From: Anaerolineae bacterium | GTDB taxonomy: Bacteria > Chloroflexota > Anaerolineae > Aggregatilineales > Phototrophicaceae | Length of the DNA stretch: 64,000 nucleotides | Direction of reading: 5' to 3' | Assembly: GCA_023382675.1 (NCBI GenBank) | Contig: JAHDWN010000003.1 | Location: 156,038-220,037, forward strand | Part shown: positions 1 through 8,341 of the stretch, in pieces | Position numbering within the stretch: the stretch's first letter is position 1 | Layout of the letters: the number at the start of each line of letters is the position of its first letter | The notes under the pieces: model-generated | The model's input: only the letters and a program-made list of their open reading frames with translations | The model's database searches: none | Told to the model about the DNA's origin: nothing | Translations under genes and position numbers: made by a program

Positions 1-2
1 CG

Positions 3-458
3 CTTTTCCAGGCGGTGTCACATCCGGGGCATTGGGTGTTCGTGTCTCAGGGCAAAACACGCCAGTTGATCCAGTGGGGACTGGCGATGGCACTGGTTGA
101 AGGTGCGGCTTATCTTGTCGGCGCGGCCCTGGGGTCGATTGAGACCGTCGCGCTCGCGCACGCCGTCGTCAACGTGTTCCTGATGGTGTTCACGCTCAGA
201 CTGATCGAAAACGCCATCGGCTTGAGACCTATCGACATCCTCAAGAATGTTGCCCACGTGTTCGTGGCGGCGGCGCTCATGGGGGCTGTGGTGTGGGTCA
301 TGCGCTCGTTGATTCCGCCGGGGTGGCTGCCATGGCAGCAGTTTCTGATTCTGGTGTGCGCGGGCGCCGTGATTTACGTTGCCATCGTCTCACTCTTCCG
401 CATTCCGAGCGCATTCGAGGCCTACCAGCACGTGCGGATGCGCTTCAAGCACAGCTAA
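3..458 (+). CDS. C-terminal end of a polysaccharide flippase (5' truncated)
   Basis: The reading frame is open from the window edge, so only the last ~150 residues are present. It shows four hydrophobic segments (around QWGLAMALVEGAAYLVGA, ALAHAVVNVFLMVFTL, FVAAALMGAVVWVM and FLILVCAGAVIYVAIV) separated by short charged loops, ending in a basic tail. The LFQ...W.FVSQGKT.. stretch followed by paired helices resembles the C-terminal half of MOP/PST-family lipid-linked oligosaccharide flippases (Wzx), which move glycan repeat units across the inner membrane. The glycosyltransferases and Wzy-like protein downstream support that role. The upstream part, including the true start, lies outside the window. 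Confidence 0.6.
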   Translation, partial: LFQAVSHPGHWVFVSQGKTRQLIQWGLAMALVEGAAYLVGAALGSIETVALAHAVVNVFLMVFTLRLIENAIGLRPIDILKNVAHVFVAAALMGAVVWVMRSLIPPGWLPWQQFLILVCAGAVIYVAIVSLFRIPSAFEAYQHVRMRFKHS

Positions 459-477
459 CTATCCTTGGGGCATACTT

Positions 478-1662
478 ATGTCGCTCGCTGTTCTTTCAAC
501 ACATCCGATCCAGTATCATGCACCGGTGTATCGTGTGCTGCAGGCGGAGTTCGATATTCCTGTGACCGTAATCTACGGATCAGACTTCAGTGTCTCTGGA
601 TATCATGATCGGGAATTCGGCGTGGAGTTCGCATGGGATACGGATCTGGTCAGCGGTTACGATGCAATCTTCTTGTCTCAGATCGCAGAGGGCGGTGCAA
701 GGGATTCGCGACGTGTCTCTTCCAACGGCGCTGAGCAACACCTCGCCCGCATAAATCCAAAAGCTGTTTTGCTGCAAGGCTATAGTACGCCGTTTCATCG
801 GCGTGCCTTCTGGACAGCGTGGCGTACCCGAGCTCCCCTTTTGCTGCGCGCCGAAACCACTGATCATGCTTTGCAGCGAGGCAGAGCCAAGCGTATCGTT
901 CGCGACACGTTACTGCGTGCGCTCTACAGTCAGTTCTCTCGTCTGCTTTATATTGGCAACAATTCGAAAGCGCACTATCTTCGCCTTGGTTGCCAGGAAT
1001 CACGGCTCACGTTTTCACCCTACTGTGTCGATACAGCCGTTTTCAGACTCGACGCTGAGGAGCGAGACCGCTTACGTTCTGATGCTCGTGCAGAAGTCGA
1101 CGTTGATTCGTCAGCGATTGTTCTTCTCTTTTCCGGCAAACTGTCTCAACGAAAAGGCCCTCAGCTTATCTTACAGGCTGCAAAGACGCTTCCAGACGAA
1201 TTGCGTCAACGAATTGTGGTGCTTTTCATGGGCGACGGCGATATGCGATCTGCATTGGAGCAGCTTGCGTTGAGCGCGCCGACGGTTGACATCCGACTGC
1301 TAGGATTCAAGAACCAGTCACTGCTTAGTCGCTATTATCATGCTGCCGATCTCATGATTCTGCCAAGTCAGACGGGTGAGACGTGGGGCCTGGTTGTCAA
1401 CGAAGCGCTGCATCATGGCCTGCCCTGTATCGTATCCGACCGCGTCGGTTGTGCTCCCGATCTCGTCAAGCCAGGAATCACCGGCGAAGTATTCGCTGTG
1501 GATTCGGTTACGGAGTTGGCAGCTGCCATTCAGCGGGGCATACAGTTGCTTCAGAAGCCGGATACGCGGCAACGCTGTCTTGAGCTCATCAGTCACTACA
1601 CCGTTCGAGCGGCCGCCAGTGGGATAGCGCAAGCCTACCGAGAGGTCACACAACAGGTGTAA
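478..1662 (+). CDS. Glycosyltransferase family 4
   Basis: A 394-residue GT-B fold glycosyltransferase. The start at 478 (MSLAVLSTHPIQYHAPVYR) opens directly on the first Rossmann strand; an in-frame extension upstream overlaps the flippase gene and looks non-coding. The C-terminal half has LLFSGKLSQRKGPQLIL and the nucleotide-sugar-binding EX7E signature in ETWGLVVNEALHHGLPC, then GE.F...S in the last part. It probably adds one sugar to the lipid-linked repeat unit in the cytoplasm. The gene starts 19 bp after the flippase end on the same strand. Its base composition is more AT-rich than genes further right. Donor and acceptor sugars cannot be read from the sequence. Confidence 0.85.
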   Translation: MSLAVLSTHPIQYHAPVYRVLQAEFDIPVTVIYGSDFSVSGYHDREFGVEFAWDTDLVSGYDAIFLSQIAEGGARDSRRVSSNGAEQHLARINPKAVLLQGYSTPFHRRAFWTAWRTRAPLLLRAETTDHALQRGRAKRIVRDTLLRALYSQFSRLLYIGNNSKAHYLRLGCQESRLTFSPYCVDTAVFRLDAEERDRLRSDARAEVDVDSSAIVLLFSGKLSQRKGPQLILQAAKTLPDELRQRIVVLFMGDGDMRSALEQLALSAPTVDIRLLGFKNQSLLSRYYHAADLMILPSQTGETWGLVVNEALHHGLPCIVSDRVGCAPDLVKPGITGEVFAVDSVTELAAAIQRGIQLLQKPDTRQRCLELISHYTVRAAASGIAQAYREVTQQV

Positions 1663-1673
1663 GGTACAGGCGG

Positions 1674-2417
1674 TCACTTTGCAAGGATTTCATCTGTAGT
1701 GGCGACAGTTTCTCCGACAATAGGTGAGAGTTCGTATCCCAACCCGTACAGCAGCTTGCAGCAAGCGTCATGCACCTCCGTTCCATGTGTTGCCAGAAAG
1801 ATCATGGGGCGGTGATTTCTCAAAGTATCCATTGCTCCTTTCAGAGCCAGAAGTTCAGCGCCCTCGATGTCGATCTTGAGGTGAGTTGGAGGCGCAATCT
1901 CTCCGCTGAGGACCAAGCGGTCGATGCTAACCTGAGATACCTGCAAATCGTTCCCCAAAGGTAGTTGAACGATGTAGCCTTGTGACCGGTCAGGGACTTT
2001 TCGAAAGAATATCGTTCCCGGTTCTTTGGCAACAGCGACTTCAAACAGCGTTACATTTGAAATCCTGTTGAGTTGAATATGGGATTTCAAGTATTTGACA
2101 TTCTCTGGGAGGGGTTCAAACGCTACAACTTTGCCCTGATCACCGACGAGTTTCGAAAACAGCAGTGTGTAGTATCCAACATGGGCTCCGATGTCATAGA
2201 CAATACTTGCCTGCGGGATCAAGCTCGAGAGGAGGCGTTGTTTCTTGAATTCGTAGCTTCCAAGCCAACAACCATGAGTGCTCGAACCCGCTATCCATTT
2301 GTATCCTCTCAATTCACCTTGAAGAACTGGCAATACCGTATTGGGGGGAATCAGTCGGAGAGGAATACGTGCTAACATTCCCACAACAGATGTTCGAGAA
2401 ATGCCTGAAAAGTTCAT
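1674..2417 (-). CDS. FkbM-family SAM-dependent methyltransferase
   Basis: A 247-residue protein. The SAM-binding motif I is seen as VYDIGAHVGYYTLLFSKLV, followed by VVAFEPLPENVKYL and the FkbM hallmark LKIDIEGAELLALKG near residue 185. FkbM proteins O-methylate sugars or polyketides, and in polysaccharide loci they usually cap or decorate glycans. It is convergent with the upstream glycosyltransferase (11 bp gap), so it is not in the same transcript. The gene is visibly AT-richer than the window average, like its neighbours up to about 5.9 kb. The substrate is unknown. Confidence 0.85.
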   Translation of the reverse strand: MNFSGISRTSVVGMLARIPLRLIPPNTVLPVLQGELRGYKWIAGSSTHGCWLGSYEFKKQRLLSSLIPQASIVYDIGAHVGYYTLLFSKLVGDQGKVVAFEPLPENVKYLKSHIQLNRISNVTLFEVAVAKEPGTIFFRKVPDRSQGYIVQLPLGNDLQVSQVSIDRLVLSGEIAPPTHLKIDIEGAELLALKGAMDTLRNHRPMIFLATHGTEVHDACCKLLYGLGYELSPIVGETVATTDEILAK

Positions 2418-2562
2418 GGGTATAAGGCCTTTCGATGAGTAGCTGACGTCGGACTAGTCAACCCAGCATTCCGCCATATGTGTAATATACTTCTCAGAGA
2501 CAACTTCGTGGTTTGTTTTATTATGCAAGGAATTGGCTTGAGCAAGCTATGGGTGTTGCACT

Positions 2563-3987
2563 ATGCACACTGAATTCACGTTGATTCTTGTTGTGTGGGT
2601 TATCACTGTCGCCATTCTTGGCATCTATTATTGGCGCAAACGGGAATCCAGCGCGGGCGTGGTGCTCACCTATGTCGCTTTGTTTTCTGGCTCTCACGCA
2701 ATGCAGGGCGCGGTCTATGCCATGCCCTGGTATACGCCGCGTTTCGAGCCAGCTTTGATATTTGCGGGTTTTGTCCAGAGCACCATCGGGCTGATCAGCC
2801 TTGCGGTTACGGTCATGATTTTCGTTCCGGTTGTGCGACAGGCTATCCGGAAGTCAAGATCATCACTGCCACAGACTTCGCCAATGCTTATAGACGAACC
2901 TCAATCTTCGTCCAGACTGCCAATGTTCTATATTGCTACTGGCCTCATCGCTTATTTCATTCTCACACCTATATTTTCGAGTGTGCCGACGGTAAGCGCC
3001 TTTATCGGCGGCCTCTACCGTCTGGTTCACATCGGCCTGGCTCTGGCTTTCTGGCAGGTCTTCACGAGCCCTAAGCGCAATTCCTTCAGACTCTTTGTAC
3101 TCATCGGCCTGACAATGTTCTGGCCCTTGGTCACCATCACCAATGAAGGGTTTCTGGGGTTCGGGCTTTGGCCGACAGTTTTCATATTCATATTTGTGAT
3201 GCTGCGACAGCGCCGCTATGTTGTGCCTCTGGTTCTAATACTAATTGCTTTTTATCTCGGCCTGTCTCTGATCGTGACCTACTATGGTGAACGACCTGTC
3301 ATTCGCGGCGTCGTTTGGGGTGAGAGCGAATTCGAAACACGCGTCAATACGTTGATCCAGGTGATTGAGAAGAATACGCGCGCCTTCAATATCTATGACG
3401 GGCAGCAGTTGTCTTATATTGATGAGAGACTAGGACTCAATCGCCTGGTCGGACTGGGGATCCGACGCCTGGATACGGGCATCAATCAATATGCCGGGGG
3501 AGAGACTATCCTGAATGCGGCGCTGATGATCATCCCACGGGCAATCTGGCCGGAAAAACCGATTGAATTGGGCGGGCAAGCAATGGTGAATCTATATACC
3601 GGTGTCTATATGTACGGCGACACCACCGTAGCGCTGGGACAGGTACTGGAATTCTATGTGAACTTCGGTACAGTGGGAGTCATTGCCGGATTCATTGTCT
3701 TTGGTTTGCTGCTCGCTGCGGTCGATCAGGGTAGCGTACGTGCTCTCAAAGCTGGAAACTACTACAGTGCGGCGCTGTGGTTGATACCTGCATTTGGACT
3801 GCTGCTTCCGGAAAACAATCTGATCGCAGTCGTGGGTAGTAGTGTTTCAGGTTGGCTCACGTTGGTTGCCTTTAACATGATCCCTTTTCTATTGTTCTCA
3901 AGTAGATGGCGGACTCGCCTTGGCGGAGAGGCAAAACACGCTGCATCGTCAAACTCCGTCATTGGAGACATTTCTTCCACCCAATGA
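2563..3987 (+). CDS. Wzy-like O-antigen/oligosaccharide repeat-unit polymerase
   Basis: A 474-residue polytopic membrane protein with about ten hydrophobic segments and a long periplasmic loop around residues 245-330. The segment IIPRAIWPEKP followed by a Gly-rich, aromatic stretch and more membrane helices matches the pattern of O-antigen polymerase-like proteins (Wzy), in which this loop takes part in glycan polymerisation. Overall sequence is poorly conserved in this family, so the call rests on topology, the PR..WP.KP motif and the neighbourhood. Its 3' end overlaps the convergent GT2 gene by 39 bp. Confidence 0.65.
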   Translation: MHTEFTLILVVWVITVAILGIYYWRKRESSAGVVLTYVALFSGSHAMQGAVYAMPWYTPRFEPALIFAGFVQSTIGLISLAVTVMIFVPVVRQAIRKSRSSLPQTSPMLIDEPQSSSRLPMFYIATGLIAYFILTPIFSSVPTVSAFIGGLYRLVHIGLALAFWQVFTSPKRNSFRLFVLIGLTMFWPLVTITNEGFLGFGLWPTVFIFIFVMLRQRRYVVPLVLILIAFYLGLSLIVTYYGERPVIRGVVWGESEFETRVNTLIQVIEKNTRAFNIYDGQQLSYIDERLGLNRLVGLGIRRLDTGINQYAGGETILNAALMIIPRAIWPEKPIELGGQAMVNLYTGVYMYGDTTVALGQVLEFYVNFGTVGVIAGFIVFGLLLAAVDQGSVRALKAGNYYSAALWLIPAFGLLLPENNLIAVVGSSVSGWLTLVAFNMIPFLLFSSRWRTRLGGEAKHAASSNSVIGDISSTQ

Positions 3988-4905
3988 TGTTGATACCCAC
4001 TGTTCTGAACTTTTCTGCGGTATCGTTGCGAGCGCAGTGATCAAGGTTCGGAGTGAGATCGCGAACTTCGAAAGATCGCAACTTAGAGAGGCACGCCCCA
4101 TCCTACGCAAAGCGAAGGACGCAGTCTTGATCTGTAATGCACCATATTCGAGTCTACTTAGGTGATAGCTGTAGCGCTTTCCAATACGCATCGCCTGATG
4201 AAGGTCCGTGTCAAGCCGTCGAGCCTTTGCCGACACGCTTGTTGGATGTCGGCGCCAGATCAGGGGGGCTTCTTTGAGATATCGGACCGACCAGCCCGAA
4301 CTCAAGGTGCGAAGAAGCCATTCATAGTCGCTGTTGTAAGTGAATTCGGAATCGAATGGGCCTATCGTCTGAAATGCAGATGTCCTGATGGCGGCTCCCG
4401 AAATGTGCCACCAGCAGCCTGTGCGGAGTGAAAATCTCACAGAGGTAGTATTTCCCAACTTTTCATCTGCTGAGACATGAATATCGATACTATTCGGAAT
4501 AATGGTTCCGTCAGGAAGCAAATTATCCCAGTTCGTACTGACAGAGGCGACCCGCTCCGAACTCTCGGAAATTCCCTTATACATTAGCTCTATCCAATCT
4601 GGCTTGACCAGATCGTCGGAATGCAAAATAATCACCCAATCGATCCCTTTTTCGGCGAGAATCGAAATCGATTGGCTCACGTTGGCCCATTGTCCAACGT
4701 GACTTTCGTGTCTGATGATTCTGTAGTCCAGCGCTGATTGACGACAGATTGCTTCAGCGATCTCGAGAGAGTTATCCTGAGAGCCATCATCTGCAAAGGC
4801 TACCGTTTCAATCGCATCGAGACCTTTGCACTGAAGCAGCGAATTGAGTGTGTCGCCAATTGTCTCAGCACTGTTATAGATTGGGATGAGGACTGCAAGG
4901 CGCAT
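3949..4905 (-). CDS. Glycosyltransferase family 2
   Basis: A 318-residue GT-A enzyme. It begins MRLAVLIPIYNSAETIGDTL, with ADDGSQDNSLEI as the nucleotide-binding DDGS motif and ILHSDDLVKPDW as the metal-binding DXD-like site. A later W.R...S.SAKA segment fits the acceptor half. It lies in the cytoplasm and probably extends the surface glycan. It sits 61 bp downstream of the methyltransferase gene on the same strand, suggesting a two-gene operon, and overlaps the Wzy-like gene tail to tail. AT-rich relative to flanking regions. Confidence 0.85.
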   Translation of the reverse strand: MRLAVLIPIYNSAETIGDTLNSLLQCKGLDAIETVAFADDGSQDNSLEIAEAICRQSALDYRIIRHESHVGQWANVSQSISILAEKGIDWVIILHSDDLVKPDWIELMYKGISESSERVASVSTNWDNLLPDGTIIPNSIDIHVSADEKLGNTTSVRFSLRTGCWWHISGAAIRTSAFQTIGPFDSEFTYNSDYEWLLRTLSSGWSVRYLKEAPLIWRRHPTSVSAKARRLDTDLHQAMRIGKRYSYHLSRLEYGALQIKTASFALRRMGRASLSCDLSKFAISLRTLITALATIPQKSSEQWVSTSLGGRNVSNDGV

Positions 4906-4966
4906 AGTACTTCCGAGATTATGGGTGAATCGCTAAACTCACATGGGAAGTGGAATTCAACCTGGA

Positions 4967-5809
4967 TCAGTTATTCTTGGTAGCCACAAGACCGAATTGG
5001 GATGAGTCACGATAGACGAATTGGCATTGTACATTTTTATCAATATGCCGAAGATAATTGATGATTTCCTGCGGATGAGCTGGATAGACTGCGTCACAAT
5101 CTGGCACAAAGCCATGAAGGTGAAGACATCGTGGATCGGCAAGAATGGGAAAATCGAACTGACCATCGCTTATCTGTTGGACCCGGTACTTCCGCATTTG
5201 TGCAATGCGAATCTTGTTGTCAACCAATGTCAGAAATGCGTCGAGAACCTTACCTTCCCTCAATTTATCACGGCCCTGACCATAGCTGAAACCTGATCGC
5301 TCAGACGCCATTGGCTTGTGAGAAAAATCAGGCGCAACGATGAGTAGTTGCCCTTTGTCCCGGAGAAGTCGCCAGGACTCCCGCAGAAATTCTGCCGGAA
5401 AGACCAGATGCTCGATGACAAACATGGAGGCGACTACATCAAAGGATGCGTCTCTGAAAGGAACGGCTTCTGCACTGGCTGAAACATATTTGTTGCGCCC
5501 TCCCAGGCTTGGATTTAGATCAAGACCGACATAATTGATGGAACCAACCAGGCGCTCAATTTCATGCGCTGCTTCGCCTTTCCCGCATCCGACTTCAAGT
5601 ACGTCGGCCTGAGCGGGTATCCGTTGACACACAGCGATCTGAGCATCATGGGTACCCTCTGTCCAGTTCACATTGTGTCCGGAAATCCATGTATCATGAT
5701 ATTGCTGTGAACTATAGTAAATCCGCATTCGTTGCTGGAGTTTGAGAAGTAATTCGCGATTTTCACCGGAAATCGAGGTATGGTATTTGTCTACTCGCAT
5801 TGTCGCCAC
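4967..5809 (-). CDS. Class I SAM-dependent methyltransferase
   Basis: A 280-residue protein with motif I VLEVGCGKGEAAHEI, an acidic strand-2 end in YVGLDLNP, the motif II region FDVVASMFVIEHL, and LRDKGQLLIVAPD after it. This is the Methyltransf_11/25 type, typical of small-molecule or sugar methylation. It is the first gene of a minus-strand pair with the GT2 gene. The upstream region (5810-5939) is a divergent intergenic stretch shared with the next glycosyltransferase. The substrate is not predictable; the setting suggests a glycan or its precursor. Confidence 0.8.
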   Translation of the reverse strand: MATMRVDKYHTSISGENRELLLKLQQRMRIYYSSQQYHDTWISGHNVNWTEGTHDAQIAVCQRIPAQADVLEVGCGKGEAAHEIERLVGSINYVGLDLNPSLGGRNKYVSASAEAVPFRDASFDVVASMFVIEHLVFPAEFLRESWRLLRDKGQLLIVAPDFSHKPMASERSGFSYGQGRDKLREGKVLDAFLTLVDNKIRIAQMRKYRVQQISDGQFDFPILADPRCLHLHGFVPDCDAVYPAHPQEIINYLRHIDKNVQCQFVYRDSSQFGLVATKNN

Positions 5810-5939
5810 AATTTCGTCGAGACTGTCAATTAAAGTTTATAAGCACCTGCATCATATGGCAACATGTGACCAAACATTTGGATAACAGCTGTAAGGAGCA
5901 ATTCTCATCGACGTACCTCTAGCGTCTGCCCGCCGCTGT

Positions 5940-7058
5940 TTGCTGGCGCTCGCAGGCGGCATCGCCGTCGCCAACCGCTCGGTGGTTCATGCGCTCATCG
6001 ATGCGGGCTACCAAGTCGATCTCCTAGGGCTGAACGAGCCGGGCACATCATCGGCGTATGATCGGTTTTCTGGTGTCCACGCGCGGGGGTTCGACAACAG
6101 CAAGGCACGCTTCACGCTCGCTGTCTGGCGCGCGCTGCTGGCACACCGTTATGCGTTCGTCTTTTGCGATCACGTCAATCTGGCGATGATCTTGCTGCCG
6201 TTCAGCCTGTTGAACTGGGTGCGCTGTATCGTCCGGCTGAACGGCGTTGAGGTCTTTGCGCCGCTGCCGAATCGCGAGGGGCGGCTGGGGCTGTCCGCCG
6301 CGACTGTCCCGATGGCGATCTCGGATCATACCAAGGAGCGGGTTCTGGCGCAGTTTCCGCATTTGCCGGTCGTCACCTGCGATCTGTCGATCGACCCGGC
6401 GGCAAGCGAGCAAGCGCTGACGTCGCCAGGCGCGGTGTCAGAAACGATCACCTTGGAAGCTGTCGACGGCTCATTTCAGCGCCTGGGGTCACGCGTTCTG
6501 CTCCATGTAGGGCGGATGAGTGCTCTGCAGCGTCACAAGGGGCACGATACGATGATCCGGGCGCTGCCGCTGATCCGCGCGCAGTTTCCCGACGTCCAGC
6601 TCGTGCTCGCCGGTAAGGGCAGTGATCGGGAAAGGCTGCTGGCGCTGGCGCATACGCTCCCAGAAGATACTCAACGGGCGATTTTTATGCCCGGTTTTGT
6701 GGCCGACGCAGATTTGCAAAAGCTCTATCGACAGTGTTTTCTATTTGCTATGCCCAGCCGCGGAGAAGGCTTTGGTCTGGTTTATCTTGAAGCGATGCGC
6801 TGGGGCAAACCCTGCCTGGGCAGCAATCTGGATGCGGCGCAGTGCATCATCCGCGACGCCGAAACCGGCATCCTGGTCGATGATCCGGATGATCCACAGG
6901 AAGCTGCCGCGCGGATTATTGACCTCTTGAAAGACCCGGCACGCGCGGACAGGTTGGGGCAGGCAGGATACCAACGCTTGTGTGATCGCTTTCTCTATCC
7001 GCAGTTCAGACAGCGCTTTCTGGCGCTGGTAACGGGTGAGCGTCATGCCCAGCCATAA
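5940..7058 (+). CDS. Glycosyltransferase family 4 (true start probably upstream)
   Basis: A GT-B glycosyltransferase of at least 372 residues. LLHVGRMSALQRHKGHDTMI and SRGEGFGLVYLEAMRWGKP (EX7E) identify the nucleotide-sugar domain. The annotated start is a TTG that opens directly on the GGI loop, so the usual first beta-strand is missing. In frame upstream, back to a TAA at 5892, the sequence encodes a strand-like ILIDVPLA, and a good ribosome site (AAGGAG, 5893-5898) lies 2 bp before an ATT (5901) and 8 bp before an ATC (5907). Translation may therefore begin at a rare ATT/ATC codon. It overlaps the next glycosyltransferase gene by 14 bp. Confidence 0.85.
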   Translation: MLALAGGIAVANRSVVHALIDAGYQVDLLGLNEPGTSSAYDRFSGVHARGFDNSKARFTLAVWRALLAHRYAFVFCDHVNLAMILLPFSLLNWVRCIVRLNGVEVFAPLPNREGRLGLSAATVPMAISDHTKERVLAQFPHLPVVTCDLSIDPAASEQALTSPGAVSETITLEAVDGSFQRLGSRVLLHVGRMSALQRHKGHDTMIRALPLIRAQFPDVQLVLAGKGSDRERLLALAHTLPEDTQRAIFMPGFVADADLQKLYRQCFLFAMPSRGEGFGLVYLEAMRWGKPCLGSNLDAAQCIIRDAETGILVDDPDDPQEAAARIIDLLKDPARADRLGQAGYQRLCDRFLYPQFRQRFLALVTGERHAQP

Positions 7059-8217
7059 ACCCCGGATACTGATTCTCATCGAGCATTATCTGCCCGGTTT
7101 CCTGGGCGGGGGGCCAATCCGCACAACAGTGAACATGGTCGATTGGCTCGGCGATGAGTTCGATTTCAGCATTCTGACGAGCGATTGTGAGTTCGGCGAT
7201 TCGACGCCGTATCCGGGGATTGAGCCGGGAAATTGGTATCAGCGTGGCAAAGCGCGTGTGCGTTATCTGGCTGCGCATGAACGCACGCTTCCGGTGTTTC
7301 GGCGGCATTTGCGCGAGACACCCTACGATCTGCTCTATTTGAATTCGGTCTTCGCGAACTCCACTGTTTATTCGTTGCTACTGAATCGGCTGGGGCAACT
7401 TCCGGGTCGGCCTATCATCGTTGCTGCGCGAGGCAATCTCAGTGTAAGTGCACTCAATCTCAAGGCGAGAAAAAAACAGGTCTTTCTCATTCCTGCAAAG
7501 CTGTTTGGCCTGTATCGCGACGTGATCTGGGACGCCACGAGCGAAGCTGAACGCCAGGACATCATGCGCGTCTTCGGCAGTGACGCGGCCAGACGCATCG
7601 AACTCGTTCCGAATTTGCCCCAGACGCTGCCGCACGATTCTCAACCTACGCCGACCGTCAAGCGATCGGGAGCCGCCCGAATCGGCTTCCTCGGCAGGGT
7701 ATCGCCGATGAAGAATCTGACCTTTGCGCTGGAAACACTCCGCAGCATCCAGGGCAAGGTCGAATTCGACATCTGGGGGCCAATCGAGGATGAGGCGTAT
7801 TGGCAGCGCTGCCGCACGATCATCGAGACGCTGCCCGCCAGCGTGAATGTCAGCCTCAAAGGCGCGGTTGCGCCCGATCAGGTGGCGGCGGTCATGCAGG
7901 GCTACCACCTGTTCTTTCTGCCATCTCTCAGCGAAAATTTCGGCCACGTGATTTTGGAAGCGCTGTGCGCGGGCTGCCCGGTGCTCACCAGCGACCAGAC
8001 GCCCTGGAAGGAACTGGCTGATCACGGTGCAGGCTGGGCGCTGCCACTGGACAACCCGGAAGCGTTCAGGCAGCGCGTGCAGCAGATTGTCGACATGGAC
8101 GCTGAGGCCATGCAGGACATGGTCAATCACGCCGCGCGCTACGGGCGCTCGTACATTGAGAATACGCCCGCTGTCGAAGCGATGCGCAGCTTCTTGCGCC
8201 GCCTTGCCTCGCCGTGA
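7045..8217 (+). CDS. Glycosyltransferase family 4
   Basis: A 390-residue GT-B enzyme. The ATG at 7045 overlaps the end of the preceding glycosyltransferase gene, implying translational coupling; a GTG nine bases earlier is possible. The N-terminus ILILIEHYLPGFLGGGPIR has the Gly-rich loop expected after strand 1. RIGFLGRVSPMKNL begins the donor domain and SLSENFGHVILEALCAGCP carries the EX7E signature. It is likely the partner step to the upstream enzyme in building the surface glycan. Composition here has returned to the GC-rich norm of the window. Confidence 0.88.
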   Translation: MPSHKPRILILIEHYLPGFLGGGPIRTTVNMVDWLGDEFDFSILTSDCEFGDSTPYPGIEPGNWYQRGKARVRYLAAHERTLPVFRRHLRETPYDLLYLNSVFANSTVYSLLLNRLGQLPGRPIIVAARGNLSVSALNLKARKKQVFLIPAKLFGLYRDVIWDATSEAERQDIMRVFGSDAARRIELVPNLPQTLPHDSQPTPTVKRSGAARIGFLGRVSPMKNLTFALETLRSIQGKVEFDIWGPIEDEAYWQRCRTIIETLPASVNVSLKGAVAPDQVAAVMQGYHLFFLPSLSENFGHVILEALCAGCPVLTSDQTPWKELADHGAGWALPLDNPEAFRQRVQQIVDMDAEAMQDMVNHAARYGRSYIENTPAVEAMRSFLRRLASP

Positions 8218-8262
8218 GGCAGGGCATACGCGCCATCGTTCACCGTTGGTTCAGCGCTTTTC

Positions 8263-8271
8263 TGCTAGACT
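8263..8271 (+). promoter_or_regulatory. Candidate extended -10 promoter for the carbamoyltransferase
   Basis: TGC-TAGACT matches an extended -10 element (TGn-TANNNT) 71 bp before the start codon of the carbamoyltransferase gene. No convincing -35 hexamer is present at 17 bp. The same TGn-TA...T form precedes several other genes in this window. Confidence 0.35.
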
Positions 8272-8341
8272 ATTTGAGGAGCGTCCAGCCGGACGCCATC
8301 CGACAGCTTGCTCACGGTTTCAACGCTAAGGGACGCAATCA

